NCBI RefSeq assembly: GCF_000237925.1
Contig: NC_031495.1
Span: 8,533,852-8,597,851 of the forward strand
Source: Schistosoma mansoni
Lineage: Eukaryota > Platyhelminthes > Trematoda > Strigeidida > Schistosomatidae
Direction of reading: 5' to 3'
DNA: 64,000 nt
Position 1 is the stretch's first letter. Each line of letters starts with the position of its first letter. Shown here in pieces: positions 21,291 to 32,282 of the stretch. The position numbers were made by a program, and so were the translations under genes. The notes beneath the pieces were generated by a model that was not told where the DNA came from, ran no database searches, and saw nothing but the letters and a program-made list of their open reading frames with translations.

Positions 21291-21475
21291 CACGAACTGG
21301 TTTTAGTTACATTATCTTTAAAAACTTGGAAGCACTAAACAGCTGTTTCTTCCCAGTATGGTACTTCTTTACAGTGAGCACTCATAACACAGTGCTTCCT
21401 GATTTCCATTGTTGATCTCTATAAGATCAATTCGTCATTTAAACTATGAAAAATCTACTATTCCCAAAAATCCCC
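21290..21475 (-). repeat. Family B SINE, internally deleted
   Basis: Both terminal repeats are readable (AACTTGGAAGCACTAAACAGC on the left; TTTAAACTATGAAAAATCTAC and CCCCTTC on the right). The tRNA-like and ribozyme centre is mostly gone. Confidence 0.5.
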
Positions 21476-21599
21476 TTCATACAAATAAATAGTCCTCAGA
21501 GCCTAAGAATGCCGAAATTAGTAGTTTCTAAGAAAAATATTAACATTAGTTATTTGAGACGATAACCTTTGTAGAGTTTAGTTTTTGTAATTTAACAGA

Positions 21600-21790
21600 A
21601 GGGGGTTTTGTGCAGATTTTTAGTAATTTTATAGTTGAAATCATGAGTCAATTGAAGCTAGACCACCATGGAAAACCTGAAAGCACTTGATGGCCGTTCC
21701 GTCTTATTGTGGGACTCCTCAGTAATGCGCATCCACAATCCCGCCTCTCGAGATTCAAACTCAGGACCTATCAGTCTTGGGCACAAGTTA
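21600..21790 (-). repeat. Family B SINE, 5'-truncated
   Basis: Minus-strand copy with a long 3' end (AGAAGGGGGTTTTGTGCAG, then AGTTGAAATCATGAGTC), the ribozyme and a B box. The first box is an intact CTGAGGA, but GAAA has become GGAA. It stops inside the tRNA-like region. Confidence 0.75.
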
Positions 21791-22009
21791 AAGATTGAGT
21801 TTATCATTACAAAAATACTTTTTTATAAAGTATGATCAATATTGATGGGGTATAGACTAAATTTGATGTACGTAGGTCAATTTTTTTCTACTTCAACCAA
21901 CTGTATGGTTTAACTATAATCATTCAAAGAGATGACTAATACAGGAAAATTAGTCTGCTTTTGTTTTACCCGAATGAAAAATAAATAAACTGATAGAAAC
22001 TAATTATGG

Positions 22010-22290
22010 ACGATTTAATATTCTTAACTTATTCCCAATTTATCAGTTACAGTATTCTACACTCACAGCTACTTTTGGTCTTATAAGGTCTGCTTTGCTT
22101 GTGTATCAACCACGTATGTCTGAAATGTGATTCATGTAGTGGATGCTGAAATTGTGATCTGGACTGAACGGGCTGAACTAGGCGAGAAGCTACTACATCA
22201 TGGACCAAGAAGGATTCAGTGTTGTTTCAAGGATGGTAGTTCTAGTTGACGCGTCATTGGTTTAGCTAAGGAACAAGGTCATATGAGTCA
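22010..22290 (+). repeat. Unclassified dispersed repeat E, copy 2
   Basis: Diverged counterpart of 7330-7690, sharing ACTCACAGC, TGTCTGAAAT, TCTGGACTGAACGGGCTG and CGTCATTGGT. Confidence 0.5.
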
Positions 22291-24112
22291 GTATTCTGAT
22301 TGGTAATTTTGCCTTGTGATATGTGATGGGTCATGGGACACAACAGCTTTTAGCTTATTTACTTAAACGTTCTTTCCATTTAAAATGTGACGTAAACATT
22401 TATATCGTTTTTGGGTCTGTGTAGAAGCAGGAATCTTATCTGTTCAAATATGGTGATGTTTGTTAAGTCCCTTTTAAAGATAATTTAATGTGGGTAAGGC
22501 AACATACTACATATTTCAATTATAAAATGAATAGAATTTATATACCCCAGGTTTACTTCATAACCTCCGAATCTAAGTTTTTTACAGATCTTATACCGTA
22601 GATATCAGTTGGGTTCTAAGTTTACTTGCGCACTGTTAAATTGTTGTACATCATCTTTGGTAGTTGAGGATTAAGCTGTCATAGTTTAAATGTCATTGTA
22701 TAACTCAAACATCATTTCATAATCTTTAACGGAGCTTTACTACAAAAGTGAATGCAATTACAAGGAAAATAGCTCTTTGTGTCATTAAAAGAAGAAATGA
22801 AGACAGCATTCAGAAAAAATTCGTTTTCAATGGTATCACTAGGTGAAGCTACAGAACTCTATAATAGTCTATTGAAAAAGAAAGAAAAGATCATATCATA
22901 AAGTGCTTGGAAATTTCAAGTGTTAATGTCATAAATGTATAACAGATTAAACAGTCTACCTTTTCGTATAAAGTTCGACTTTGAACCTCTAAATCCGTGA
23001 AGACTTTCTTGATTTATGATTCCATAGAGCTTGATCATTTGACCAAACAAAAGGTACTTTTAAAGGATCAATTTGATTAGAATTTCAATCGTATTCCAAA
23101 ATTAAACTGTTGATTGTTTTGAATTTCCCTTTCGAAATGTAAACGGGTTAATCCTTAGAAATCGGTTTAGAAGGCCCTCTTAGGGAGCCCAATATTAGAT
23201 GCCTTCTAGGCCGAGGTAAATTTATTGAAGTATATCGAAAACTCTCCTCACTAATAACAATTATATTAAAAGTGTATTCTATATACACTCAAAACTACTA
23301 TCAACTTGAAAATTATTCTGATGCAATTTATTTAAAAACATTTAGACATAGTATACAAGAGCATGATCAAAAACAGTACACATACTGATTGTACCTTCTT
23401 CATCGTTAGTATGAACAACGGTTAAATATGCATTCAATGACTAGTATCCTCTGCTGGATCACAAAGAAATTATCCGTTTCATTCAAAAACCCTCTCTTTT
23501 AAAATAATTCATGAATTAAAAAGATAAATTATAATTGTTGTATCAGTTAGAACTAAATAAGTGACTTCATTACGACCATTTCATCACCATTAAATAAAGA
23601 AAAACAAATCCGTAAATGAAAGTTTATTGGAAGAGCGGAGTTTATTGAGACTGTAGAATTTTCATACTTTAAATCTTGAGCTGACTAGTGGTTGGTTCCA
23701 AAATGTGATTCCTGGAATTCTAGACAGAAGCTATGACCAGTGGAGTCCAAGCATATCACATGTGACACAATTGTTCACCCTAGGAAATAAAATGGGGCCA
23801 CCCGATTTCATAAGCTGATTGAAGTCATACATATACACCATTGGATACGAGTTCAGTAGTCTTGAGGTTAAGTGTTCCGGGGATAAACTGAAAGTTTTGA
23901 GTCCGATCTTCAATGATAGAATTATTTATTCTGTACTGAAACAAAAATGATCAACCATTCGAGATTTATAACATATTTTAAGTTTTTTTATTAAAGTTAA
24001 CAGTGAATATCAAACAAGAAGTTATCTTCACTGATTTCAAATAATTTTGTGACATTAGAGTTCTGTCTAATTAAAATTATTATTATTAGTAGTAGTATTA
24101 TTTGTATTAGCT
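22291..24112. other. Interval without recognised gene
   Basis: Mostly AT-rich. A decayed tRNA-like stretch around 23830-23915 (GTTCAGTAGTCTTGAGGTT, GTTTTGAGTCC) may be the head of another SINE. Confidence 0.45.
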
Positions 24113-24394
24113 TTATTCAATATTATATTTTTGGTACAATATAGAATTCTCAGCACAAAGTACTTCAACAAGTTTCCGTTTCTTACTTCTTCGTCGATTC
24201 TGACGACAAATATTGAGTAGTTGCCAGTTAGAATTTAGTAGTTCAGTCAATCGCCATCTGAATAATGTACATACTATTCGCTGCATATTGCCAGCAACCA
24301 CAATATCTCTGATTAGCCCTTTTGTAACCTTTACAGCGAAAAGTTGTACACTTTTCAGAAACGCACTTGAATAGGTTGTGCAATTAATAGCCAC
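24113..24394 (-). CDS. Possible ORF or terminal exon, unidentified
   Basis: A 93-codon open frame whose stop overlaps a polyadenylation signal (GAATAAAGC). It has a hydrophobic/basic character with a nuclear-localisation-like run RRRSKKRK near residues 67-74. This could be a real terminal exon or chance. No domain is recognised and no splice acceptor was confirmed. Confidence 0.3.
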   Translation of the reverse strand: MAINCTTYSSAFLKSVQLFAVKVTKGLIRDIVVAGNMQRIVCTLFRWRLTELLNSNWQLLNICRQNRRRSKKRKLVEVLCAENSILYQKYNIE

Positions 24395-24734
24395 AATGAT
24401 GTATTAATACAAACAAAATTAGATAAGTTGTTGAAATATATGGATGACAGGAACACGTAGCCCAGATATTTAAGCAGGCCGCCAGTTGTATAATGTGTTT
24501 GAGAATAAGTTTCAAAATGTTCAATTTCCAGTAACCTATATATTGTTCAGAATAATATGTATTAAGTCTACAAAATCAGCTTATTTTCTTCATGAAGTGA
24601 CAGAATTAAACTACCCTGTGAGTTTTAAGATATTTGAATCATAGCTAATAATAAATTACAAAGTATTTCGTCTTGTTTGAGACTCGTTATCTGAATTGAT
24701 ATCTGTATCACTGTTTATATTCATTCTAAAATTA

Positions 24735-25060
24735 GAATCAGAAAGAATTCATTTAGTGTTGTTTGTTTGAATCTTCCCATCGATGTGTTGGGACTGCAAC
24801 TGGTCAGTCTCTAATTGGCATATGCGCATACTGTGCGTATTGCCTCGATGTAGCCTAATTCACAAGCATGGTAAGCAAAGGTGGATAGCGGCTAGCAGTG
24901 GAATCCACTTTGACGCGCGTTTCTTTCTGTTTGGGACTCGTCAGCTGGATGTACCTGCATCTCAGGGTTGATGTTCACTCTGGGACTCGAACCCAGCACC
25001 TTTCGCTTCAAATGCCATCACATTATCCACTCGGCCACTGAGTCCTGATAGCCAGAATGG
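24735..25060 (-). repeat. Sm-alpha-like hammerhead SINE (family A), best-preserved copy
   Basis: About 325 bases on the minus strand. The head is tRNA-like, with A box TGGCCGAGTGG (complement within 25027-25038) and B box GGGTTCGAGTCC (complement of 24983-24994), the internal Pol III promoter arrangement. The hammerhead and about 150 bases of 3' sequence follow. The host relationship to Sm-alpha is inferred from these hallmarks. Confidence 0.85.
24890..24954 (-). ncRNA. Hammerhead motif of family A, stem II degraded
   Basis: The first box is CTGACGA (complement of 24938-24944), a fit to CUGANGA. GAAAC is intact (complement of 24919-24923). Stem III ACGCGCGT and the GTC triplet are intact. 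The 3' strand of stem II has become AGAAA and no longer pairs well with GTCC, and stem I carries an insertion. The core is conserved but cleavage is doubtful. Confidence 0.65.
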
Positions 25061-25735
25061 ATCAAAACTCTATTGTGATTATTAACAACGGAATAATTCA
25101 AACGTTTATAAAATAACTTGTGAGTATTATGAAGTATATCCTGGTCAATGAACTGTTTAAAGATAAACACCATAAACTATTATTGTAGTCCCAACTTATC
25201 TGTAGTTCGTTAGAAACATTCTTACTTTTATATCAAACTTAGAAGTTAGCGCTTAATGCAGTTCTCCTTTACTGATAAATCTTTTTTCATAGATTAAAAA
25301 CAACAGTCAGACACGTCTTTGTACAACAATAATGTAGATAGCTAAATCCTTAAAAATTGTGTATATTTTCTTACCAGCGTCAACTAATAAGAATATCTGA
25401 AGAATGGTCGCAAATTTTCTATATTATTTGAAAATCTAACTATATATATGGGTTACGTAATGTCCTACTTATGGAACAGTAATAGATCTTAGATTTCAAT
25501 TGTCAACTATTCAACTGGAAAAGTTAATTTTCCAACTTTAAAATGAACATCACTGTGTACCTTTACTTAATTTGAACTAACAATACAATTTTGTACAAGT
25601 TACAATATTTGTGTATTATGGTAATCAAACGAACATCCAATGTGATTACACTTAACTAAAATAACAGAAGGCAGATAACATTGTCCATAATAATATAAAT
25701 ATGATTTAAATATATGGACTTAAAGTTAAATGACA
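25061..25735. other. Interval without recognised gene
   Basis: AT-rich; nothing supported. Confidence 0.5.
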
Positions 25736-26058
25736 TATATCAACTTTCATAGTTGAAATCATGAGTCAATTTAAGTTAGACCACCATGGAAAACCTGAAA
25801 GCACTTGACGGTCGTTTTGTTTTATTATGGGACTCCTCAACAGTGCGCATCCACGATCCCGCCTCGTGAGATTCAAACGCAGGACCTACCAGTCTCGCGT
25901 CAGAACACTTAACTGATAGACCACTGAGCCGGTCGGCATCCAACAGTGTTAATGTCTAACTTCAACGAATCCACTGTGGTCTAGCTTCAATTGACTCATG
26001 ATTTCAACTATGAAAAATACTGAAATCACCACAAAACCCCTTCTGAGTATATCAACTT
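25736..26058 (-). repeat. Family B SINE, full copy with 11-bp target-site duplication
   Basis: The element at 25747-26047 is flanked by TATATCAACTT at 25736-25746 and 26048-26058. In minus orientation: AGAAGGGGTTTTGTGG start, 5' inverted repeat, TTAGACATTAACACTGTTGG spacer, A box, B box (GCGTTTGAATC), ribozyme and 3' inverted repeat. The box TTGAGGA and CAAA in place of GAAA show the ribozyme is dead. An 11-bp duplication favours retroposition over a cut-and-paste mechanism despite the inverted ends. Confidence 0.85.
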
Positions 26059-26227
26059 GTTTAGCATAATTTCTGCACTTATATATTTAGATAGCTTATT
26101 GTCTTTTTTTTGTTTATTTATGATAGTTACAAATATGGATGACTCATTAGGTCATAAATTAGTGCCGAAATTCTTCAGTGAATGGTGACCACCCGATTTC
26201 ATAAATTGATTGAAGTTATACTTGTAC

Positions 26228-26262
26228 ACACACACACTATATATATATATATATATACATAT
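26228..26262. repeat. CA/TA dinucleotide microsatellite
   Basis: A short CA run is followed by a TA run. Confidence 0.9.
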
Positions 26263-27895
26263 ATCCTGGACTTTGTACAAAACTCAATATTACTTAAAAC
26301 TGTTAAAGTGATTGTACAGTTGTTCAAAACAGCCACTTAGTATAAGTAGCTGCTTATCATTTAAGAGCTATCATAAACTTTTAACTTATTAAATATTGAT
26401 AATGAATAATTTTAATACTTTGATAATAATTTTTATAATTACTGATTAAAATATTGTTAAATCTGTTGATACATCTAATCACACAATTGAGATAAGTGCG
26501 AAATCATAGTTCACAAAACAGAGATTTGTCTATAAAAGCGGTTCTTTGTTGAGTAATACATAATTATACATAGATTAGCTACAAACCTCAACTTGCGCGG
26601 TATCTGTGATGTCTGCCATGTCTGTAAGTCTGAAACGAAAAAGGTTTCTTACAACAATAATATACACAATAATTAGAACATACGATAGTGTAAATGACAG
26701 CTGATAGCTGTGTCTAAACTTGATAACAGTTTATCAACAAGCGAAAACGGAACCGAAAGCAAACAATATGAAAACCGTTGCGTTTAAACAAGAATTAAAC
26801 GACTGTACAAAATTGTGAATAGCTGCTACAAGGATTGAAAGAAAGTGACCATAATAATAAATATAATCAATGTTATAAGTATATGAAAACATTTTAGAAC
26901 ATTACATGATAAACTTGTGCTACAACATAGGCTAGGAACACAACTGTTTGTTGAATATTAATAAGTAGTATAAAACAATACACAAAAGAGTTGAAGGGAA
27001 GAGAATAAGGACAGAGAACTTAAGCGGACTTAACACATATCTTATTGTGTAGTAATTACGAATTCCCTTTAATGAATGATCAAAGTTATAAATACCTTCC
27101 ACTGATTTGTAGTATCATGTGAATTATATTAATAAAGATAATTTTATTTGAGTGGTTGAAAAACTTAAATGGAATGCCGTAATTAAACTGTATAAAAGAA
27201 TTTAGGTTTTGTTATCATTGTTGGAGCTCTGAGTAAGTAATGTGAATAAGCTTACGTAACTCTCAGGTTTGAAGTTAAGGAATTAAGTTTTTGAAGTCAG
27301 CTAGTTTACATTATCGTAAAATGCAATCACAACAATTTGACTAATGAATCTTACACTAGGTATATTTGGCAATCTAATTCTGAAAAAAACTTATGAATAG
27401 TTTAGAATATACTAAATTTTACTTAAGCAAATAATTAAGACAACACGGACTAGTCAGTTTCAGTTCCGAATATCAGTAATAGGAAATTACAAACAATCCT
27501 AAACACCATTATTACCAATAAACAAATTGGTGGTTAACTTTTCTTATTAGCTTCAATATCTGAAAGGATAGGCAATGAGACCGAGTCTCAGCATGAGTAT
27601 TAATATACGGGTGCAGGCAAAATAACTAAAGAGTTCCAAAGTGAATGAGACTCAACAGTCCCTCAAGTGAATTGAACTAATGATGAAAGATAACTTTAAA
27701 ATGGATAATTTACACAACTTCACAAGTGAATTAATTAAAATGTCCACCAGTTATTTACCTTGAAGATTCAAATGATCACATTTTATTCATTCTAATATTT
27801 CTCCATATTGGTTCTTATACTATGCACATAATGAGGAAGTAAACCAATAATTTACTAGTGTAAGAGTACTTCCGTGTTATTTTAACTGTACTGTA
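26263..27895. other. Interval without recognised gene
   Basis: AT-rich, no supported feature. Confidence 0.5.
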
Positions 27896-28155
27896 GTGAA
27901 GGAGACAACCATTTGCATCCATCACAAACTTACAGAGTTACTTGATAAAAAAGAAAAACCATACTCTAATACCACATTTACAAAATCTTCATTAATTGTC
28001 TCAGATTTCATTGTTCCTGCATTTCCATACCAATTGCTTTCTGTTCCAATTCTTCTCTCCTCGATCTTCTCAATCTTCTGCTGCCAGACATTTTATTCTT
28101 GACTCATGATATGTACTACTTATGTCGATCTAAGTAGCCCACACCACAGTACAAG
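27896..28155 (+). repeat. Unclassified dispersed repeat D, copy 2
   Basis: Counterpart of 6622-6850 in the same orientation. The most similar part is 28040-28150. Confidence 0.55.
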
Positions 28156-30245
28156 ATAATATTATTTTACAAATAGTTTAACAAAAGTATAAAACTCAAT
28201 TAGTTAATTATTGTGCTCACTACTTTAGAGATATTTATGAGAAGTAAGAAAAATTAATTTATTCTAATCAATTGTTCATATTCGTACTTTAGATTACAAT
28301 ATTCACAAATAAGCAAAACAAAAACCTGGTAACAAACTTGATATGATTGGAGAATAAAAATATTTCCATTTACCAAGATATACTATTCAAATACAATAAA
28401 TATGAACTAAGCTGAAATTACGCTACCCCAAGACTGTATATTTGGTCGATGCGCTATACACTCAGTACCAGATACACAATTCACGACTAAATATGGAGAA
28501 CCAGGGTAAACGCTAGACTACTTTATTCAACATAATCATAAACAAACTACACTGTGGTATTTGTACTAACTGATGGTTCCATTGTTCTTGATTACACGCT
28601 TGTTACCAATTCTAAATATAATAAACTCATTTACTCACATCAAGTTCTACCGATCTTAAATTGCACTATTTCGGGAACCCTTAGTTAGCTTATTAATCCG
28701 AATACTTCTAATTATCTTACGCACACAGAGAAGCAAGGAATAAAAATCATTGATAGAAAGATATTCAGGTATTAAGTAGTTGGCGAGCTAAGTCTCTGTC
28801 TGCTTTTTCTCACTGGCCATCAAATCAAAACTTTTCACTTCAATGCCTAAGTACGAAATAACCAATGTTTCTTTGTAGTACTACTTCCGGTAAATTATTT
28901 TATACAAACATATTATTAAAGTGATTACTGAATATAAAATCTGGTTTTGTGGAGGTTTGTATTGTATATCATTATTTTCGGACTTTACAAAAGTGAATAC
29001 TAGTTACTGTCACTTTACATCATTGATTTACTGGCTACCAGTTTTTATTATCGTTCATATAGTTGTCGTGGCTTATACATATAATTGTTAATCCGCTAAC
29101 ATCCATAAAACGATCTGCAAAAATTAGCAAAATGTAACACATCTGAAACATTTCTATAGCCTATTTCCTCTTTTATTTCCTTGTCGAATATTATTTGTCT
29201 TCTTCACCTCTGATTTCTACATTCAAATGAGCTGACATTGTGAAGAGAATCTCGTTTGGGAGTCATTTGATATAGAAACTGCTCTGAGTCTACATATCTG
29301 ACCAATTAGAAATGTAAACATAGAGCTGTAGGTTTTGCTAAAAGAAAGCCAGGTTTCCCTGTACGTGGAAATTTTGTTAAGATATCAAGCCTCTAATCAT
29401 TAACGATAATCTCCAGAACAGTATTACGTATAGAAGATTTGTTATCTGATTTTAGTATTTGATATACAAAGGAGTAGTACGATTTTAAATATAAAGTTTG
29501 AAATAGTTAGAAAGCTGCTAATTTAATTGTCTTTGTAAGTCCTCAAGTTTTCAATTTCGGTTGTATATAGTTTGTTCAGTTATTGTACATTTACTCTTTC
29601 AGAGACAGTTATATTTGCTTTTGTAATTTCACTTCAAAGCTTCATAATGTTGATTTTCAACGGTTACTATCCGTTTATGTTTAGTCTCGTTGACCAGAAT
29701 AAATACCATAATTCTAGTTCACTTTTCTCTGTTGAATAATGAACAAGTTATATATCTGTTCATTCATTTTAACCAAACAGATAAATTAATTCTGATGTCC
29801 TGATAATTTTTGATGGTTAGATAGAATATAAAGATACCACAAGTATTTGGAAATCGTCAACGCCTTTATAACCCAGTCAAATCATAAGCCAGATGCGAAG
29901 AGGTTCGAAGTTATATATATCTCGTGAAGAGCTTGATGTAGGCTGGCTAACGCATGTGGGAAGCGCGTGATCTGATGCGGATGCGTGACGTAGTGCATTC
30001 ATCCAATTGAGTTCATCAGAACCAATCAGATCAACATCAAATGTCGAAGACTTACAGAACTATTTTTTTTAGGTAAGTATCATTACCAAGGTTTGATTTG
30101 ATAATTTCGAATAAATCGAGCATTGGGTAGATTGCTATAAATAAAAATAATATGTTTGCAATATACCGATGAGTAGAAAAATTAGATTATCTGACGTTTT
30201 GTGACTCAGTGTAAGCCACCTCTTCGGAGAACAAATATTTCTTTT
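28156..30245. other. Interval without recognised gene
   Basis: AT-rich. A more GC-rich patch at about 29930-30050 could be a repeat, but it has no second copy here. Confidence 0.45.
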
Positions 30246-31885
30246 GGGGATTTACTTACTTACGCCTGTTAGCCCTCGTGAAGGAGCATATGCCACCAAC
30301 TAGCGTTCTCCATCCAACCATGTTGTGGATAGTTATTTCAAGTTCTTTTCATTCGCTATTCATACAGTTTTGGTTTGCTACCAATTCCCGACTCACTGTG
30401 TTCCTTCACGTTCTTTTTTCCTTTTACCTTCAGGATTTCATGTTAGCACTTGCTCTTGGTGTATTTTGATGGTTTCCTCAATGTATATCGTATCCATCAC
30501 TAGCATCTTTCCCTGATTTCCTCTTCACCTGGAAGCTGGTTAATTCTCTTCCACAGAAGGTTTCTGTTGATGGTATCCTACCAACGGACATTGAGTATCT
30601 CAAGTAGACAACTGTTTATAAATACTTGTACACTTTTTATGATGGTTGTGGTAGTTTTCTAAGTTTCAGTTCCATTAACCTGAACTGTCTTGACGTTCGT
30701 ATTGAAGATTCTGACTTTGATATTGTTTGAGAGTTGCTTTGAGTTTCATATGTTCTTCACTTGTAGGAATGAGACCCTTTCTTTGCCAATTCTTGCTTTT
30801 ACGTCTACATCGTATCCTCCTTGTTCGTCGGTGATGCTTCACAGGTATATGGAAGATTCCACGTCCTCCAAAGTTTCTCCATCGAGTGTAATTGGGTTAG
30901 TGCCCTCCATGTTGTGTTTGAGGATCCCGATTTTTTGCATGTGTGTTAAGGCCCAGTGATTCAGAGGCTTCCGCCACACTGATTGTCTTCAGCCGCACCT
31001 GTTCGTGTATGGGATAGAAGAGCCACGTGATCTGCAAATTCCAAATCGTCTAGTTGCATTCAACATGTCCACTGTATTCCGTGCTTCCCCTCAGATTTGA
31101 AGGTCTTGATTATTCGTTAAAACATCAGAAGAAAGAGAAAGGGGGGAGAGTAGGCAGTCTTATCTAGTAACAGTCCTCACTTGGAATGCATTTGTCAGCT
31201 GTCTTCCAGACATTACTTTGCAGGGTAGTCTGCCGTATGAATTCCGTATGATGTTAAAGATTTTCTTAAGTACTCCATAGTGTCGAGGAAGGCTCCACGA
31301 GATTCTTCTGTCCTCGCTGTCAAATGCTTTCTCATAATCAAGGAAGTTGATGTGTAGTGAAGAGTTCCATTCAAACGGTTGTTCTTTCGTACCTATCGGT
31401 ATCCTTCGTTGTATTGATAGAAGAAACCAGACTAACAGTGAATAGGTCCTTATTTAGATCGTGGCACAGTCATAATGGAATGAGGCTTGCCCGCTCAAAA
31501 ATGCAAAGCTTTTCAGCATTTAATATAAGATATTAGGAAATATAATGCCTATACGAAATAAGGAAGTGAATGAGTACTTGAGCTTTATTGTTTTGACATA
31601 TACTTAGTTGTCTGAGGTCAACTCATAAATAATCAACCTAAGCTGATACACTTCAACGATGCTCCGCAGTGTCACGATTTGTTCTATGCACAACAGATGC
31701 TTACGGAATCCGGTCTGTCGATATGAATGTTGGACGTCTACTGAATCTTTCATTCGGTTCGGCAACATTCTGTTGAAAACCTTTCCTCTTACTGATAGTA
31801 GTGTGATTCCTCTATGGTTCTCACATTTTCTCAGATCTCCTTTCTTTGGTATGTTGGTGGGGTCTCCCTCTTTCCAGTCACCAAG
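30246..31885 (-). pseudogene. Decayed RTE LINE (same lineage as 2665-5871)
   Basis: The minus strand follows the element at 2665-5871 from its 3' tail (TTACTTACTTACGCCTGTTA at 30252-30271) through the C-terminal domain and reverse transcriptase. It ends near the region encoding KIPKKGDLSKCDNYRG. Many substitutions and frameshifts break the frame and the copy is 5'-truncated. About 260 bases of unrelated sequence interrupt it at about 31385-31645. It is clearly older than the copies at 2.7 and 11 kb. Confidence 0.85.
31385..31645. other. Insertion within the decayed RTE
   Basis: Alignment with the intact element breaks after GGTTGTTC and resumes at CAACGATGCTCC. The intervening ~260 bases match nothing else seen in the window. 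No clear target duplication or terminal repeat was found. Confidence 0.55.
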
Positions 31886-32170
31886 AATTTTTGTAAGTGT
31901 TGAAAGAGTTAAGATTCAGAGAGCTATCTATAACTAAAAGGAGGAAAGAGAGTGTCAGCAAGATCTGTATTATTTGATACAACAAAAATATAAGGAGGGG
32001 TTGAAGTCATATTTACTTACCTTAATAGTTTATACAAGGGTTTACTTGTATGTATATGCATATATGTACTTCCAGTAGTTACATTTTTTGTTTCTCTTTG
32101 TGAATCACGCCTTCCTTATCACTCTTTGCGTTTGCTTATATTGCGTCCATAATATGTTATTTGTTTGCAG

Positions 32171-32282
32171 TTATCACATTGTCATTGTGTTTGCTGATTC
32201 TAAAACTGACTACGGATTCGTCAGAGATTTAATAAGTGAGCAATGGTATAAGAAAGGACAAGGTTATCGTGTGAAAAATTGA
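32171..32282 (+). CDS. Possible terminal exon, unidentified
   Basis: After a candidate acceptor (TTATTTGTTTGCAG) an open frame encodes 36 residues, including IVFADSKTDYGFVRDLISEQ and WYKKGQGYRVKN, then TGA. The composition is protein-like but the exon is short. No partner exon or family is recognised. Confidence 0.3.

Noticed and set aside
23830-23915. Possible separate SINE
   Set aside because: The tRNA-like trace is too decayed to give ends or a family; mentioned only in the interval note.
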